Positions 1 to 8,663 of a stretch of DNA of 64,000 nt are shown here, one piece after another. Within the stretch, counting starts at the first letter, position 1. Each line of letters opens with the position of its first letter. Under the pieces are notes generated by a model. The model saw only the letters and a program-made list of their open reading frames with translations, was not told the DNA's origin and searched no databases. A program made the translations under genes and the position numbers. Origin of the DNA: Spirulina major PCC 6313 (GTDB lineage: Bacteria; Cyanobacteriota; Cyanobacteriia; Cyanobacteriales; Spirulinaceae); contig NZ_KV878783.1 of NCBI RefSeq assembly GCF_001890765.1, positions 3,562,771 to 3,626,770 on the forward strand, in the 5' to 3' direction.

Positions 1-828
1 CTTCACATCTAACCGCTGCCATTCCGGGATTTGGTAAGCCTCGACTTCTTCGGGAGTGGGGGGACGAGTGCCCACGAGGCTCATTTCACCCCGAACAACA
101 TTGAGAAATTGAGGGAGTTCATCGAGACTTGTGCGCCGGAGAAAGCGCCCAACAGTGGTGACACGGGGGTCATTATCATTTTTGAAAAAGGCACCGCTGG
201 CTTGGTTTTGCACCTGCCGTTTAAGACGTTCGGCATCGGTACACATGGAACGAAATTTCCAGATCCGGAACCGTCGCCCCATCCAACCACAGCGTACTTG
301 TCCAAAGAGGATCGGGCCGGGGCTATCGCGCTTGATTGCGATCGCGATCGGCACAAACAAAATCGCCGTAATACTCAAGCCCACTAACCCCCCCACAATA
401 TCCATGGAGCGCTTCAGCCAAGACCGCACGGAAGGATGGGTTTCCGGAGGAAGACCGTGGTTCACCACTGGCGGCGGCGCACCCTCCGGACGCGATTCAG
501 CTTCGATCGTCAAGACTTTGTCTAGACTGGTCATCGCTAAGACGGCTCGCACCGGGGGTCTCACATTGCGCAACACTAGTTGAGCACCCTGTTCAGTGGT
601 GGCCTTGAGATTACTAACTAAGGCACCAACACCACTACTGTCCATAAATTGAGTGGCTGTAAAATCTAGAATAATCCGTTCCGTTTGAGGTTGATCCTCT
701 AAAAGCTGCTGGTATTGGGTTTTAAAGTCCACAGCTTCCAAGACACTGAGGCGCGGTGGAATATAGACGATGGGCGTATTGTCGGTGAAGATAACAGTGA
801 ATTTATCTTCCGGTGAATTGCTAGCCAT
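1..828 (-). CDS. STAS domain-sugar transferase fusion (3' end beyond window)
   Basis: Reading leftward from the ATG at 828, 276 codons stay open to the window edge, so the C-terminus is missing. Residues about 8-110 form a STAS (anti-anti-sigma) fold with the DSSGVGAL loop that carries the usual phosphorylatable Ser. A Pro-rich linker (about 118-135) leads into a bacterial sugar transferase: one membrane segment near 145-165, then DSPGPILFGQ, WKFRSM and DELPQFLNVVRGEMSLVG. The family (WbaP/WcaJ type) moves a hexose-1-phosphate onto undecaprenyl phosphate at the inner membrane to start a polysaccharide repeat unit. The STAS fusion suggests control by a partner-switching kinase/phosphatase; that part is inference. 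A second plain sugar transferase lies at 53970-54713. Domain calls are secure; sugar and partner are unknown. Confidence 0.88.
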   Translation of the reverse strand, partial: MASNSPEDKFTVIFTDNTPIVYIPPRLSVLEAVDFKTQYQQLLEDQPQTERIILDFTATQFMDSSGVGALVSNLKATTEQGAQLVLRNVRPPVRAVLAMTSLDKVLTIEAESRPEGAPPPVVNHGLPPETHPSVRSWLKRSMDIVGGLVGLSITAILFVPIAIAIKRDSPGPILFGQVRCGWMGRRFRIWKFRSMCTDAERLKRQVQNQASGAFFKNDNDPRVTTVGRFLRRTSLDELPQFLNVVRGEMSLVGTRPPTPEEVEAYQIPEWQRLDVK

Positions 829-1107
829 TAGCGTCCTACAGCGAGATTCGGAACAATGATGATGGCGGCTATACTCAGGTTCTCAGGAGCATGACCGTAT
901 CCGGACAGTTTAACTGTGCTAACCCTGAAAATGGATGAGGATAACGGGCCATTGAAAGCTTGAGAGAGTGATGCAAGAGGCTGCATCCGTTGTTAGATTG
1001 GAGATAATCTCATCGAATCCCCCAATTTTAACAAAAATGTTGCGAAATTCCCCTTCTTCGCTGGCGCAGGGAGGGGATGGATCGCAAGCGGCATCCTCCT
1101 GCCCGAT
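829..1107. other. intergenic spacer
   Basis: This 279-base spacer lies between two leftward genes, so it should hold the promoter of the STAS-sugar transferase gene. A short hairpin (GATGCA at 970-975 against TGCATC at 982-987) is the only structure seen. There is no convincing terminator with a T-run. Confidence 0.4.
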
Positions 1108-2406
1108 TCATCGTCTATTTTTGAGGTAGGACAAATCCAATGCGCCAAAATGGGTGCTCAGGGCCACATGAATATTTTCCATCGACTGCACGAGCCAGGG
1201 CACGCCCTCTTCTGTGGATGATTCGTAGTGACTGAACAAGATGGCGAAGCGTTTTTCGAGCGATGGCTTGACTTGGTGGCAGAGGAGGGTGATTTTGAGC
1301 AGCAACATGATGGTGGGGGTTGCGCCTAAGTTGGTGACGAGATCCACAAACACGTAATGATTCGGGCGTTGGGGACTTTCCACCACTAGGAAATTGAGGA
1401 GATGGCTAGAGGTGCGCAGTAGTAGGGTGTTGTTGGGTTTTTGCAGGTCGTAACGGGACAGGGTGCTTTGGAGTTTTTCGTAGAGCTTGTCGTTGAATTT
1501 GCGCTTGCCGTACCGGGGATCAATTGACGCAATTAGATATTCGTAGAGATCGTCTTTGAAGGTGCGGAAGGAGGGGGCTTGGAGGCTATGGGTGAGGAAG
1601 CTTTTGGCGAGGTCATCGGAGGTGAGATTACCCTGCACTCGACCGACGAAATGCCTGAGGGCGTAGTCCAGTTCGCGATCGCTCAACAGGGTTGGATTTT
1701 CCACCGGGTGAATAATCCGACCGCGCTTGTTGGCCTCCTGGAGACGCAGTTGATAGGTAACATAGTGGGACAGATCAAGCTCAAACTGCATTTGCAGTTG
1801 ATCGCGAATGTGGCGCACGGTTTGCTGATGCTCGTAGCCGCTGTCTTGACTCAGCAAACAATGCTCGTAGAGATAGGGATAGCGGTTGATCAGTTGCCCC
1901 ACAAGACGCTCGTTTTCGGCTTCGGTGGGGTCGTAGGGGCGGGGCCGTAGTTTGCCCTGATTGTCGCTGGTGTGCTTAATCACCGTTGCCAAACGTTGCA
2001 GGGTGACATACTGCTCAGTCTTGAGAAAATCATGCATTAATTGCCGGAGTCGGCGCGGGCCGCGGGCGTAGGTGTTCCCGACGGGCGGCACGAGTTTGAG
2101 TTGCTCCACGAGTTCCGGAATCACCCAGCGGGTGTTCGGTTGGACTTGCCAGCGATTGATCAGGATGTGACAGCAGCGATTGAGAAAGAAGGGAAAGGTT
2201 TGATCTGCGCCTTTTTCGATGGCGATCGCTTCTAAGGCTTGGCGCACGTCGAGGGGCTCGTAATGCCGTCCGCCAATAAAAAGACGACGAAACCGGTCTA
2301 GCAAGCTGTCCGGAGTTTCGGTTTGCACAGCATACAGCAGGTGGTCACACACCACCTGTTCATGATCGCCTGTTGAGGTTGGATAGGGATTGATCAACGC
2401 TGTCAC
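1108..2406 (-). CDS. conserved cyanobacterial protein of unknown function, 432 aa
   Basis: I do not recognise a named family. The product is soluble, with no signal peptide or membrane segment, and is rich in Leu, Arg, His and Tyr. It looks largely helical, with many aromatic/Arg patches in residues 60-260 and a more hydrophobic C-terminal third (LLLRTSSHLLNFLVV, IMLLLKITLLC). The start is a GTG, chosen because GGGAGGA sits just upstream on the minus strand and the first residues read smoothly from it. It is divergent from murF across about 280 bases. Codon use resembles the surrounding core genes, which argues for a resident gene. It is probably a cyanobacteria-wide hypothetical protein, but that is from general impression only. 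Confidence 0.75.
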   Translation of the reverse strand: MTALINPYPTSTGDHEQVVCDHLLYAVQTETPDSLLDRFRRLFIGGRHYEPLDVRQALEAIAIEKGADQTFPFFLNRCCHILINRWQVQPNTRWVIPELVEQLKLVPPVGNTYARGPRRLRQLMHDFLKTEQYVTLQRLATVIKHTSDNQGKLRPRPYDPTEAENERLVGQLINRYPYLYEHCLLSQDSGYEHQQTVRHIRDQLQMQFELDLSHYVTYQLRLQEANKRGRIIHPVENPTLLSDRELDYALRHFVGRVQGNLTSDDLAKSFLTHSLQAPSFRTFKDDLYEYLIASIDPRYGKRKFNDKLYEKLQSTLSRYDLQKPNNTLLLRTSSHLLNFLVVESPQRPNHYVFVDLVTNLGATPTIMLLLKITLLCHQVKPSLEKRFAILFSHYESSTEEGVPWLVQSMENIHVALSTHFGALDLSYLKNRR

Positions 2407-2688
2407 CGAACGTATTCCTCCCTGTCAGTTATAACAAGTTCCGCTGAATTTTCCGACCGATGTTGCACAGCAAATAGTGATGACCCCCCCATTACCTGGG
2501 GTAATGAGGGGCAAGGGGGTAATTTGATCATAACCTTGGTTGTTGTGAATTCTGCTCCGCGCAACCACTGAAACTCTAGCCAGAATCCCCAAAGAATGCC
2601 TATTATGCTGGGCGATCGCGTTCTTGCGGACACGGGGTGCTCTAAAATCAGAAACTATCAAATAAGGATTTTGAGTCGAGATAAGGTT
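2407..2688. promoter_or_regulatory. divergent promoter region of the 432-aa gene and murF
   Basis: The 280-base spacer separates two divergent genes. It contains a short palindrome at about 2490-2506 (CATTACC, TGGG, GTAATG). No -10/-35 pair could be assigned with confidence. Confidence 0.35.
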
Positions 2689-4038
2689 ATGACGGTGGAT
2701 CTCGCATTACGTCAACTGAACGCGATTTTAAACACCACAGCCACGGGCGCGATCGCTGACCGTCCGATCACAGGCATCACCACCGATACCCGCACCCTCG
2801 CACCGGGCAATCTGTTCGTGGCGTTGCAGGGGGAGAATTTTGACGGCCATGGGTTTTTAGGGATAGCCCAGGAACGAGGGGCGATCGCTGCCATTGTCCA
2901 AACCCCCGCCCCCGATCTAACCATTCCGCAATTTCCCGTCCCCAACACCCTCACCGCCTACCAAACCCTAGGGCGCTGGTGGCGACAACAATTCACAATC
3001 CCGATCATTGGTATTACGGGATCAGTGGGCAAAACCACCACGAAGGAATTAATCGCCGCCGTTCTGGGCCACTCTGGCAACGTCCATAAAACCCAAAAAA
3101 ACTACAACAACGAAATCGGCGTTCCGAAAACCCTCCTCCAACTCACCCCAGAGCATGATTACGCGGTGATTGAAATGGCCATGCGCGGCCCCGGCGAAAT
3201 CGCCGAACTCACCGAAATTGCGATTCCCACTATCGGTTTAATTACCAATGTGGGAACGGCGCACATTGGCCGCTTGGGGTCGGAACAGGCGATCGCCAAC
3301 GCCAAATGCGAACTCCTCGCCACCATGCCCCGCCACAGCATCGCCCTCCTCAACGCCGACAATGCCCGCCTGATGCGCACCGCCCCCCAATTTTGGCAAG
3401 GCGAAACCCTCACCTACGGCCTCACCGCTGGCGATTTACACGGGGAACTCCTCAACCCCCACACCCTCCGCGTCCAGGGCCAAGACTTCCCCCTCCCCCT
3501 ACCGGGAGAACACAACGCCTCCAACTACCTCGCGGCGTTGGCGATCGCTCAACTCCTCGGCCTCGATTGGCAACCCCTCCAAGCTGGGCTAGTGGTTGAG
3601 CTACCCGGTGGACGCTCCAAACGCATCGACCTACCGGGGGATGTGACGCTACTCGATGAAACCTACAACGCGGGCTATGAATCGATGGTGGCCGCCCTCC
3701 AACTCCTCAAAGCAACCCCCGGATCGCGCCACATTGCTGTTTTAGGAACGATGAAAGAACTGGGCGACGCGGCCGATCGCCTCCATCGCCAAGTGGGCCA
3801 AACTGCCGCAGACTTGGGCATTGATCAATTAATCGTGTTGGTGGATGACCCCGACGCGCAGGGCATTGTTGTCGGGGCGGGGTCTGTTCCCTGTCAGGTG
3901 TGCCACACTCACAGCGAGATTATTGATGTTTTAAAAACGATAATTAAAGGGGGCGATCGCATCCTCTTCAAAGCCTCTAATTCCGTCGGTCTGAGCCAAG
4001 TGGTCGCCCAAGCGCAAACCCTCAGCCCAAACCGCTAA
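2689..4038 (+). CDS. murF: UDP-N-acetylmuramoyl-tripeptide--D-Ala-D-Ala ligase
   Basis: MurF adds D-Ala-D-Ala to the UDP-MurNAc tripeptide in the cytoplasm, the last soluble step of the peptidoglycan precursor. The 449-residue product has the Mur ligase order: N-terminal substrate domain (ITTDTRTLAPGNLFVAL), central ATPase with the P-loop GITGSVGKTTTKE, the YNNEIGVP block and the EMAMRGPGEI block, then a C-terminal domain with DETYNAGYESM. An in-frame ATG at 2596 would add 31 residues that do not resemble the family. The ATG at 2689 has a purine-rich ATAAGG just upstream and begins directly on the family N-terminus, so I use it. It is a single gene, not in a dcw cluster here. Confidence 0.95.
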   Translation: MTVDLALRQLNAILNTTATGAIADRPITGITTDTRTLAPGNLFVALQGENFDGHGFLGIAQERGAIAAIVQTPAPDLTIPQFPVPNTLTAYQTLGRWWRQQFTIPIIGITGSVGKTTTKELIAAVLGHSGNVHKTQKNYNNEIGVPKTLLQLTPEHDYAVIEMAMRGPGEIAELTEIAIPTIGLITNVGTAHIGRLGSEQAIANAKCELLATMPRHSIALLNADNARLMRTAPQFWQGETLTYGLTAGDLHGELLNPHTLRVQGQDFPLPLPGEHNASNYLAALAIAQLLGLDWQPLQAGLVVELPGGRSKRIDLPGDVTLLDETYNAGYESMVAALQLLKATPGSRHIAVLGTMKELGDAADRLHRQVGQTAADLGIDQLIVLVDDPDAQGIVVGAGSVPCQVCHTHSEIIDVLKTIIKGGDRILFKASNSVGLSQVVAQAQTLSPNR

Positions 4039-4044
4039 ACCGAA

Positions 4045-4194
4045 CTATTGCGATCGTCGGCGCTCACGATGGAGGTGAATTCCCATCATGATTAGGGTGA
4101 ACAAAATACCGACGGACGGATGGATCAAACCAATCAGTAAAGACGCTAAGTTTTCCGCGATAATCTTTTGTTGGGGAGTGAATTGGTAACGCAT
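4045..4194 (-). CDS. small single-span membrane protein, 49 aa
   Basis: A short reading frame begins MRYQFTPQQK and ends HLHRERRRSQ. The middle (about residues 16-40) is continuously hydrophobic and could span the membrane once, followed by a strongly basic tail that would sit in the cytoplasm. It converges on murF with only six bases between the two stops. No good Shine-Dalgarno sequence is visible upstream. The clean membrane-segment-plus-basic-tail pattern argues for a real gene, but I cannot place it in a family. Confidence 0.5.
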   Translation of the reverse strand: MRYQFTPQQKIIAENLASLLIGLIHPSVGILFTLIMMGIHLHRERRRSQ

Positions 4195-4498
4195 TAAGGA
4201 GTGTTGAATTCGATTACTCCTGTTGTAAAATTGCGTTGATCACCTCATATAACCCCCCAGTTTCGGAATCGCTAGGATTGAGTTGGGGTGAGAATTCGGG
4301 GAGTTTCGGGGAGTGGATTTTGTTTCGGAATTTGGAAAAGTTCTGAAACGTTGAAGGTATTTATTCCGAATGGGGGGCGAAAAATATTCAGAATGGAATT
4401 GATTGCGGAATCCATCCCCAATGTAGGGGCGAAAAATTTTTCGCCCTGGCTCAGTGGTTCCGGGTAAAATTGAGAGCGATAATCCAGCGATTTAAATC
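4195..4498. promoter_or_regulatory. upstream region of the STAND/TPR gene
   Basis: This 304-base spacer is AT-rich and repetitive. It contains two near-copies of a GGGGCGAAAAAT motif (about 4374-4386 and 4426-4438). The second lies in a perfect 20-base palindrome listed separately. No promoter could be fixed. Confidence 0.35.
4427..4446. repeat. perfect 20-base palindrome
   Basis: GGGCGAAAAATTTTTCGCCC is fully self-complementary and ends about 50 bases before the STAND gene start. It could be a protein-binding site, a small dispersed palindrome, or a hairpin in the 5' leader. Only the symmetry is observed. Confidence 0.6.
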
Positions 4499-7400
4499 AT
4501 GCCTAAGAGTTACGGGCCTGCGCCCAAGTCCCGCGCTTGGGAGTTAATTGAGGCGATTTTGCAGTTTTTGGATGATGGAGTGAAAACGCCGCCGGAACGG
4601 ACACCGGAACGCCTCAAGGTGGAATGGAAGCGGGGGAATCGGTTACAGGTGACGACGACGCTGGAGGATTTGGCGGTTCTGCTCTATGGGAAGGATTGGC
4701 GGCAGCAACCGGACAAGGTGAAGAAGAATCGGCAGAAGGAATTGAGTGAGCGGATTCGGCATTATTTAGGGGAGTTTTTGGAGATTTGCGATCGCCATGG
4801 GGGCGGCCCTGGGGTGGCGGATTGGTGCATCACGTTGCAGCTCTGGGGGCAGGATCTGAAAACGAATCAGAAGGGGTTTGACGCGGCATGGCAGGAGAAG
4901 GCTCCGCCCAAGTCTCCCAGTCGGGGGCGGCGGACGACGGTGACGGTGGAGACGGAGGAGTTTGAGCCGGAAGCATCGGAGGAGCGGGAGCCGCAGTTGA
5001 TTTTTAGTGAGGGGTTGCGGGCGGTTCCGGTGTGGGAGGGGCGGGATGAGGTGTTGGCGCGGTTGGCGGCGTTGGTGCAGGGTGAGGGCGGGCCGTCGGT
5101 GATGGTGGTGGCGGGCCAGGGGGGGATTGGCAAGACGAGTTTGGCGGTGAAGTTGATTGAGGCGGTGGCGGCTGGGTTTGAGCGGGTGTTGTTTTTCCGC
5201 TGTCAGGAAGGGACAACGTTTGATGATCTGGTGGGGTTTCTTTTGGGTCAGGGGTTTGGGGTGGATCTGGCGCAGTTGACGACTCCGGGGTTACAGATTG
5301 GGGCGGTGGTGCAGTGTTTGGCGCAGCGGTGTTTGGTGGTGGTGGATAATGTGGAGTCAATTTTGGCGGCGGAGGGTCATCGAGCCGTTTCGGCGGAGTT
5401 GGGGCGGTTGTTGAATGCTTGGGTCTATCAGCAGCATGGTTCGCGGGTGGTGCTGACGAGTCGGGAGGTTCCGGCGGATTTGGGGAATTTACGCTATGAC
5501 GATTGGGAACCTGATCCAGAGTTGGTACAGATTGAGTATTTAGATGGGGTGACTGTTCCCGCAGGGGTGAAAATTCTTCAGGGCTATCAATCGCGGGATA
5601 AACTCGCGGATTTGGAATGGATTTCTCAACGGGTTGGCGGCCATGCCCTAATTTTGCAACAACTCGCGGCGATTGGTCGCAAGCAACCTGGTTATTTACG
5701 CAAGCATCCCGAAAAAGTGACCCGAAAAATTGAGCCAATTTTAGAAGAACAGTTAAACCGCCAATCCGAAGCGGCGCAGGTTTTGTTACAGAAAATGTGC
5801 CTGTTACAGACGGCCACCGATTTACAAGGGCTAACGTTCCTCCGCTTATACTCTGATCAATTATTCCCCGCACTACAGCAAGCCAGTGAACGAAATGAGC
5901 GGTTAGCCTTTGCAGATGAAGCACTAGAAGAGACCGAAAAAATCGTAAAAGCACTGGTAGACAGTAGTTTAGTGCAATGTCAGTTTGATGAAGAACGGTG
6001 CGAGATGCTGTATAGCTTGCACCAACTGATTGAGGAGTTTTTACAAACGCTACCCGTCCAGTTATGCGACTTTTTCCAACAGGTAGACAGGTTCTACAAG
6101 GAAAATCCTGGCAGCAAACGGTTGAAATCCCCAGATGAGACTAATGTTTTTGCTCTTGCTGTGTTGTTCAATCTCAATGTCGGTAATGAACGAGAACTCG
6201 CGGCGTTAGCTGAAGAGTTAATGCGTCGCTTGCTTCAATGGGGGCATGGTAGTCAAGTGGAAAGCCAGTTGATGCAAAACCCAGCGATCGCCAATGAAAG
6301 CGATGAAGTCGATGCCCTATTGGGTATGGGTATGTTTCATCGTGATTTAGGGAATTGGGATGAGGCTGAACGACTGTTTCAACAAGCTCTAGACATTGCA
6401 ACCACCAATCATAATTCTGCTGGCATGGCGACCTCTTGGGCAAGTTTAGGATATATCGAGAACGTCCGAGGGAACTGGGATGAGGCCGAACGTCTCTATC
6501 GGCAATGTTTAGCCGTGGAAGAGGAATTGGGGGATAAATCCGGCATGGCGACCTCTTGGGCAAGTTTAGGATATATCGAGAACGTCCGAGGGAACTGGGA
6601 TGAGGCCGAACGTCTCTATCGGCAATGTTTAGCCGTGGAAGAGGAATTGGGGGATAAATCCGGCATGGCGACCTCTTGGGCAAGTTTAGGATATATCGAG
6701 AACGTCCGAGGGAACTGGGATGAGGCCGAACGTCTCTATCGGCAATCTTTAGCTCTGCGAGAGGAATTGGGGGATAAATCCGGGATGGCTACCTCTTGGG
6801 GGGTGTTAGGAGACATCGAGCGCAACCGAGGGAACTGGGATGAGGCCGAACGTCTCTATCGGCAATGTTTAGCCGTGGAAGAGGAATTGGGGGATAAATC
6901 CGGGATGGCTACCTCTTGGGGGCTGTTAGGAGACATCGAGCGCAAGCGAGGGAACTGGGATGAGGCCGAACGTCTCTTTCGGCAATCTTTAGCTCTGCGA
7001 GAGGAATTGGGGGATAAATCCGGGATGGCTACCTCTTGGGGGCAGTTAGGAGACATCGAGCGCAACCGAGGGAACTGGGATGAGGCCGAACGTCTCTTTC
7101 GGCAATGTTTAGCCGTGGAAGAGGAATTGGGGGATAAATCCGGGATGGCTTCCTCTTGGGGGGTGTTAGGAGACATCGAGCGCAAGCGAGGGAACTGGGA
7201 TGAGGCCGAACGTCTCTTTCGGCAATCTTTAGCCCTGCGAGAGGAATTGGGGGATAAATCCGGGATGGCGACCTCTTGGGGGTGTTTGGGTGAAACTGAA
7301 TTAGGACGTGGGAACTTAGACCAAGCGGAAACCTTATTGTTAGAAGCTCTTGAAAAAATGCAAGAACTGGGGATGACTTGGCATATTGCCGAAACTAACT

Positions 7401-7531
7401 TTGATTTAGCCCTTCTCTACCGCCAACGCAACGACCCCGATCGCGCCCAACAGCATTACGCGATCGCCCACCAACTCTATACCCAACTCGGAGCCGCCAA
7501 AGACCTCGAACGCATCCAACAAGAATGGTAA
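4499..7531 (+). CDS. STAND-type NTPase with C-terminal TPR array (NB-ARC/TPR)
   Basis: This 1010-residue protein has a signal-sensing ATPase layout. Residues 1-135 are a Lys/Arg-rich N-terminal region of unknown class and 136-180 an acidic linker. The NTPase follows, with Walker A GQGGIGKTS near 205-213 and Walker B CLVVVDN near 279-285, then helical regions with GGHALILQQLA. Residues 618-937 are eight 40-residue TPR units and the tail to 1010 holds degenerate TPRs ending in QQEW. STAND proteins with such repeats act as switches in signalling, cell death or anti-phage defence, with repeats sensing a ligand and the N-terminus acting as effector. The N-terminal region shows no nuclease or TIR motif that I can see, so the output is unknown. 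No obvious partner gene is adjacent. A tail remnant of a related gene lies at 10023-10127. Confidence 0.88.
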   Translation: MPKSYGPAPKSRAWELIEAILQFLDDGVKTPPERTPERLKVEWKRGNRLQVTTTLEDLAVLLYGKDWRQQPDKVKKNRQKELSERIRHYLGEFLEICDRHGGGPGVADWCITLQLWGQDLKTNQKGFDAAWQEKAPPKSPSRGRRTTVTVETEEFEPEASEEREPQLIFSEGLRAVPVWEGRDEVLARLAALVQGEGGPSVMVVAGQGGIGKTSLAVKLIEAVAAGFERVLFFRCQEGTTFDDLVGFLLGQGFGVDLAQLTTPGLQIGAVVQCLAQRCLVVVDNVESILAAEGHRAVSAELGRLLNAWVYQQHGSRVVLTSREVPADLGNLRYDDWEPDPELVQIEYLDGVTVPAGVKILQGYQSRDKLADLEWISQRVGGHALILQQLAAIGRKQPGYLRKHPEKVTRKIEPILEEQLNRQSEAAQVLLQKMCLLQTATDLQGLTFLRLYSDQLFPALQQASERNERLAFADEALEETEKIVKALVDSSLVQCQFDEERCEMLYSLHQLIEEFLQTLPVQLCDFFQQVDRFYKENPGSKRLKSPDETNVFALAVLFNLNVGNERELAALAEELMRRLLQWGHGSQVESQLMQNPAIANESDEVDALLGMGMFHRDLGNWDEAERLFQQALDIATTNHNSAGMATSWASLGYIENVRGNWDEAERLYRQCLAVEEELGDKSGMATSWASLGYIENVRGNWDEAERLYRQCLAVEEELGDKSGMATSWASLGYIENVRGNWDEAERLYRQSLALREELGDKSGMATSWGVLGDIERNRGNWDEAERLYRQCLAVEEELGDKSGMATSWGLLGDIERKRGNWDEAERLFRQSLALREELGDKSGMATSWGQLGDIERNRGNWDEAERLFRQCLAVEEELGDKSGMASSWGVLGDIERKRGNWDEAERLFRQSLALREELGDKSGMATSWGCLGETELGRGNLDQAETLLLEALEKMQELGMTWHIAETNFDLALLYRQRNDPDRAQQHYAIAHQLYTQLGAAKDLERIQQEW
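6350..7309 (+). repeat. eight tandem 120-base TPR-encoding repeats
   Basis: Eight units of exactly 120 bases start at 6350 and every 120 bases after, each opening with codons for GNWDEAERL. Units two and three are almost base-for-base identical. The others alternate two versions (CLAVEEELG and SLALREELG) in a nearly regular pattern. Such DNA-level identity points to recent expansion or gene conversion and should make copy number unstable. Confidence 0.95.
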
Positions 7532-7595
7532 AACCCCACCTAACCCCCAAAAACCCCTTTCCCCTCGTTTCCCCTCGTTACTTGGCTCTGCCAAG

Positions 7596-7782
7596 TAACG
7601 CCCTCCCGGAGGCTCTGCCTCCACCAAGCGGCAGAGCCGCCCAATGGCCATGCCATGGCAGAGCCATGGCACGAGCTAACCCAATTGATCAAGAACTGAT
7701 TCATAGTAAATCAGAAATTCAATTTACTAAGATTGCAGAAGCTGCCGAATACCGTAAAACCCTCGCCAAAGAAAGCGATCGC
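7596..7782 (+). repeat. dispersed 187-base repeat, copy 1
   Basis: The first part is a cluster of GC-rich palindromes built on GGCAGAGCC and CCATGGC. The second part is coding-like and reads NPIDQELIHSKSEIQFTK. Nearly the same 187 bases recur at 9842-10028, and the coding-like part alone at about 8830-8935. An ORF from 7666 to 7791 spans it, but I treat that as a remnant, not a gene. Confidence 0.8.
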
Positions 7783-7804
7783 CAAGAGTAGTTAAGCGAT
7801 ACAC

Positions 7805-7873
7805 CCAGAAACCTGGTTGAGTCAATTGGCTCATTTTTTGCCCAGATCATCCCAAAAACCCAGTTTCTTTCTC
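7805..7873. repeat. AGAAACC/GGTTTCT-type dispersed repeat, copy 1
   Basis: About 69 bases begin AGAAACCTGGTTG and end CCCAGTTTCTTTC, so the ends are roughly inverted. A diverged copy lies at 8602-8663. The two copies bracket the toxin-antitoxin pair between them. Confidence 0.6.
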
Positions 7874-7911
7874 CAAATCTGGCAAAACCTTACCTAACCC
7901 AACATCCCCCC

Positions 7912-8187
7912 ATGAACCAAAAACTAATTCAATCCCTAGCCCAAATCATCCTTTCTTTATCCGATGAAGAACGGCAATCCCTAGATCATGAAATTAGCAA
8001 ATATTCCGTCAGCCAAGAAATTGCTGAAATAGAACAAAAATTACAGGAATTTGAACAAAAATATCACATGAAGTCAGAGCATTTTTTCCAACAGTTTCAA
8101 TCAGGAGAACTAGAAGATTCAGTCGATTTTTTTGAATGGAACACTTACTACGAAATGCTCTCCAATGCAAAAATAAAAGTCTCCTAA
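7912..8187 (+). CDS. probable antitoxin of the TumE-type pair
   Basis: This 91-residue protein lies six bases upstream of a TumE/DUF6516-like gene, the usual antitoxin-first order of type II modules. Its N-terminus has the LxxxILSLSDEERQSL pattern seen in many small cyanobacterial antitoxins. Residues 30-60 are a charged, heptad-like helix (EIEQKLQEFEQKYH) likely to form a coiled coil. No DNA-binding fold is obvious. Base composition is clearly more AT-rich than in the flanking core genes, in line with horizontal acquisition. The antitoxin role is inferred from context and size. Confidence 0.65.
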   Translation: MNQKLIQSLAQIILSLSDEERQSLDHEISKYSVSQEIAEIEQKLQEFEQKYHMKSEHFFQQFQSGELEDSVDFFEWNTYYEMLSNAKIKVS

Positions 8188-8193
8188 AAATTC

Positions 8194-8577
8194 ATGAATT
8201 TAGCGCAATATATGACAAAAATCAAAAACAAACTCTCCGCCAGCAAAATTATTGCTACAATTGAAATTGTTGATGAACGAACCTTACGTGATCGCGGCTA
8301 TTTTCGCGCACGCTTAATTCTCACAAATAGCGACTTCCTAGAAATCGCTGAATCTTTCACCCTTGAAAACAATCAACCTTCAACCTTAGATTATCGTTAT
8401 CAGTGGATGGATTCATCAAAACAAATACTGAGAAAACGATGGGATAGCGTTAAACACTTTCCCGATTTACCAAATTTTCCCCATCATATTCATATTCATT
8501 CAGAAAACAACGTCAAACCTGGAAAATCTCGCAATATTTTAGAATTTATCGATTTTATGGAATCTGAACTGCATTAA
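8194..8577 (+). CDS. TumE/DUF6516-family toxin-like protein
   Basis: The 127-residue product matches the TumE family by eye. A central RARLILTNSDFLEIAESF strand region is followed by YRYQWMD, then LRKRWDSVKHFPDLPNFPHH with the closely spaced His residues near its end (HHIHIH). TumE proteins are toxins of type II modules; their target is not well established. It follows the putative antitoxin with six bases between stop and start, so the two are probably co-transcribed. It is complete, and it is the only module in this island with both genes intact. Confidence 0.75.
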   Translation: MNLAQYMTKIKNKLSASKIIATIEIVDERTLRDRGYFRARLILTNSDFLEIAESFTLENNQPSTLDYRYQWMDSSKQILRKRWDSVKHFPDLPNFPHHIHIHSENNVKPGKSRNILEFIDFMESELH

Positions 8578-8601
8578 GCAAATCGAGTTTAAAAACTAGA
8601 A

Positions 8602-8663
8602 ACCGGGTTGCGTTAATTAACTCGTTTTCTGCCCAAATTTCCCCAAAAACTCGGTTTCTTAAC
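8602..8663. repeat. AGAAACC/GGTTTCT-type dispersed repeat, copy 2
   Basis: Diverged second copy of the element at 7805-7873, starting AGAAACCGGGTTG and ending ACTCGGTTTCTT. Together they look like a small MITE-like palindromic family. Confidence 0.55.

Noticed and set aside
5004-5954. Long leftward frame of 316 codons opposite the STAND gene
   Set aside because: It is Pro/Ser/Thr-rich, lies wholly antisense to the ATPase domain and has no domain pattern; it results from GC-rich codon structure.
6174-7185. Leftward frames with internal repeats
   Set aside because: They mirror the 120-base TPR array on the other strand.
6350-7309. CRISPR-like or satellite repeat
   Set aside because: The 120-base period keeps frame and encodes regular TPR helices, so it is coding.
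7525-7791. 88-codon frame after the STAND gene
   Set aside because: It overlaps the STAND stop, lacks a Shine-Dalgarno sequence and reads through palindromes into the dispersed repeat.
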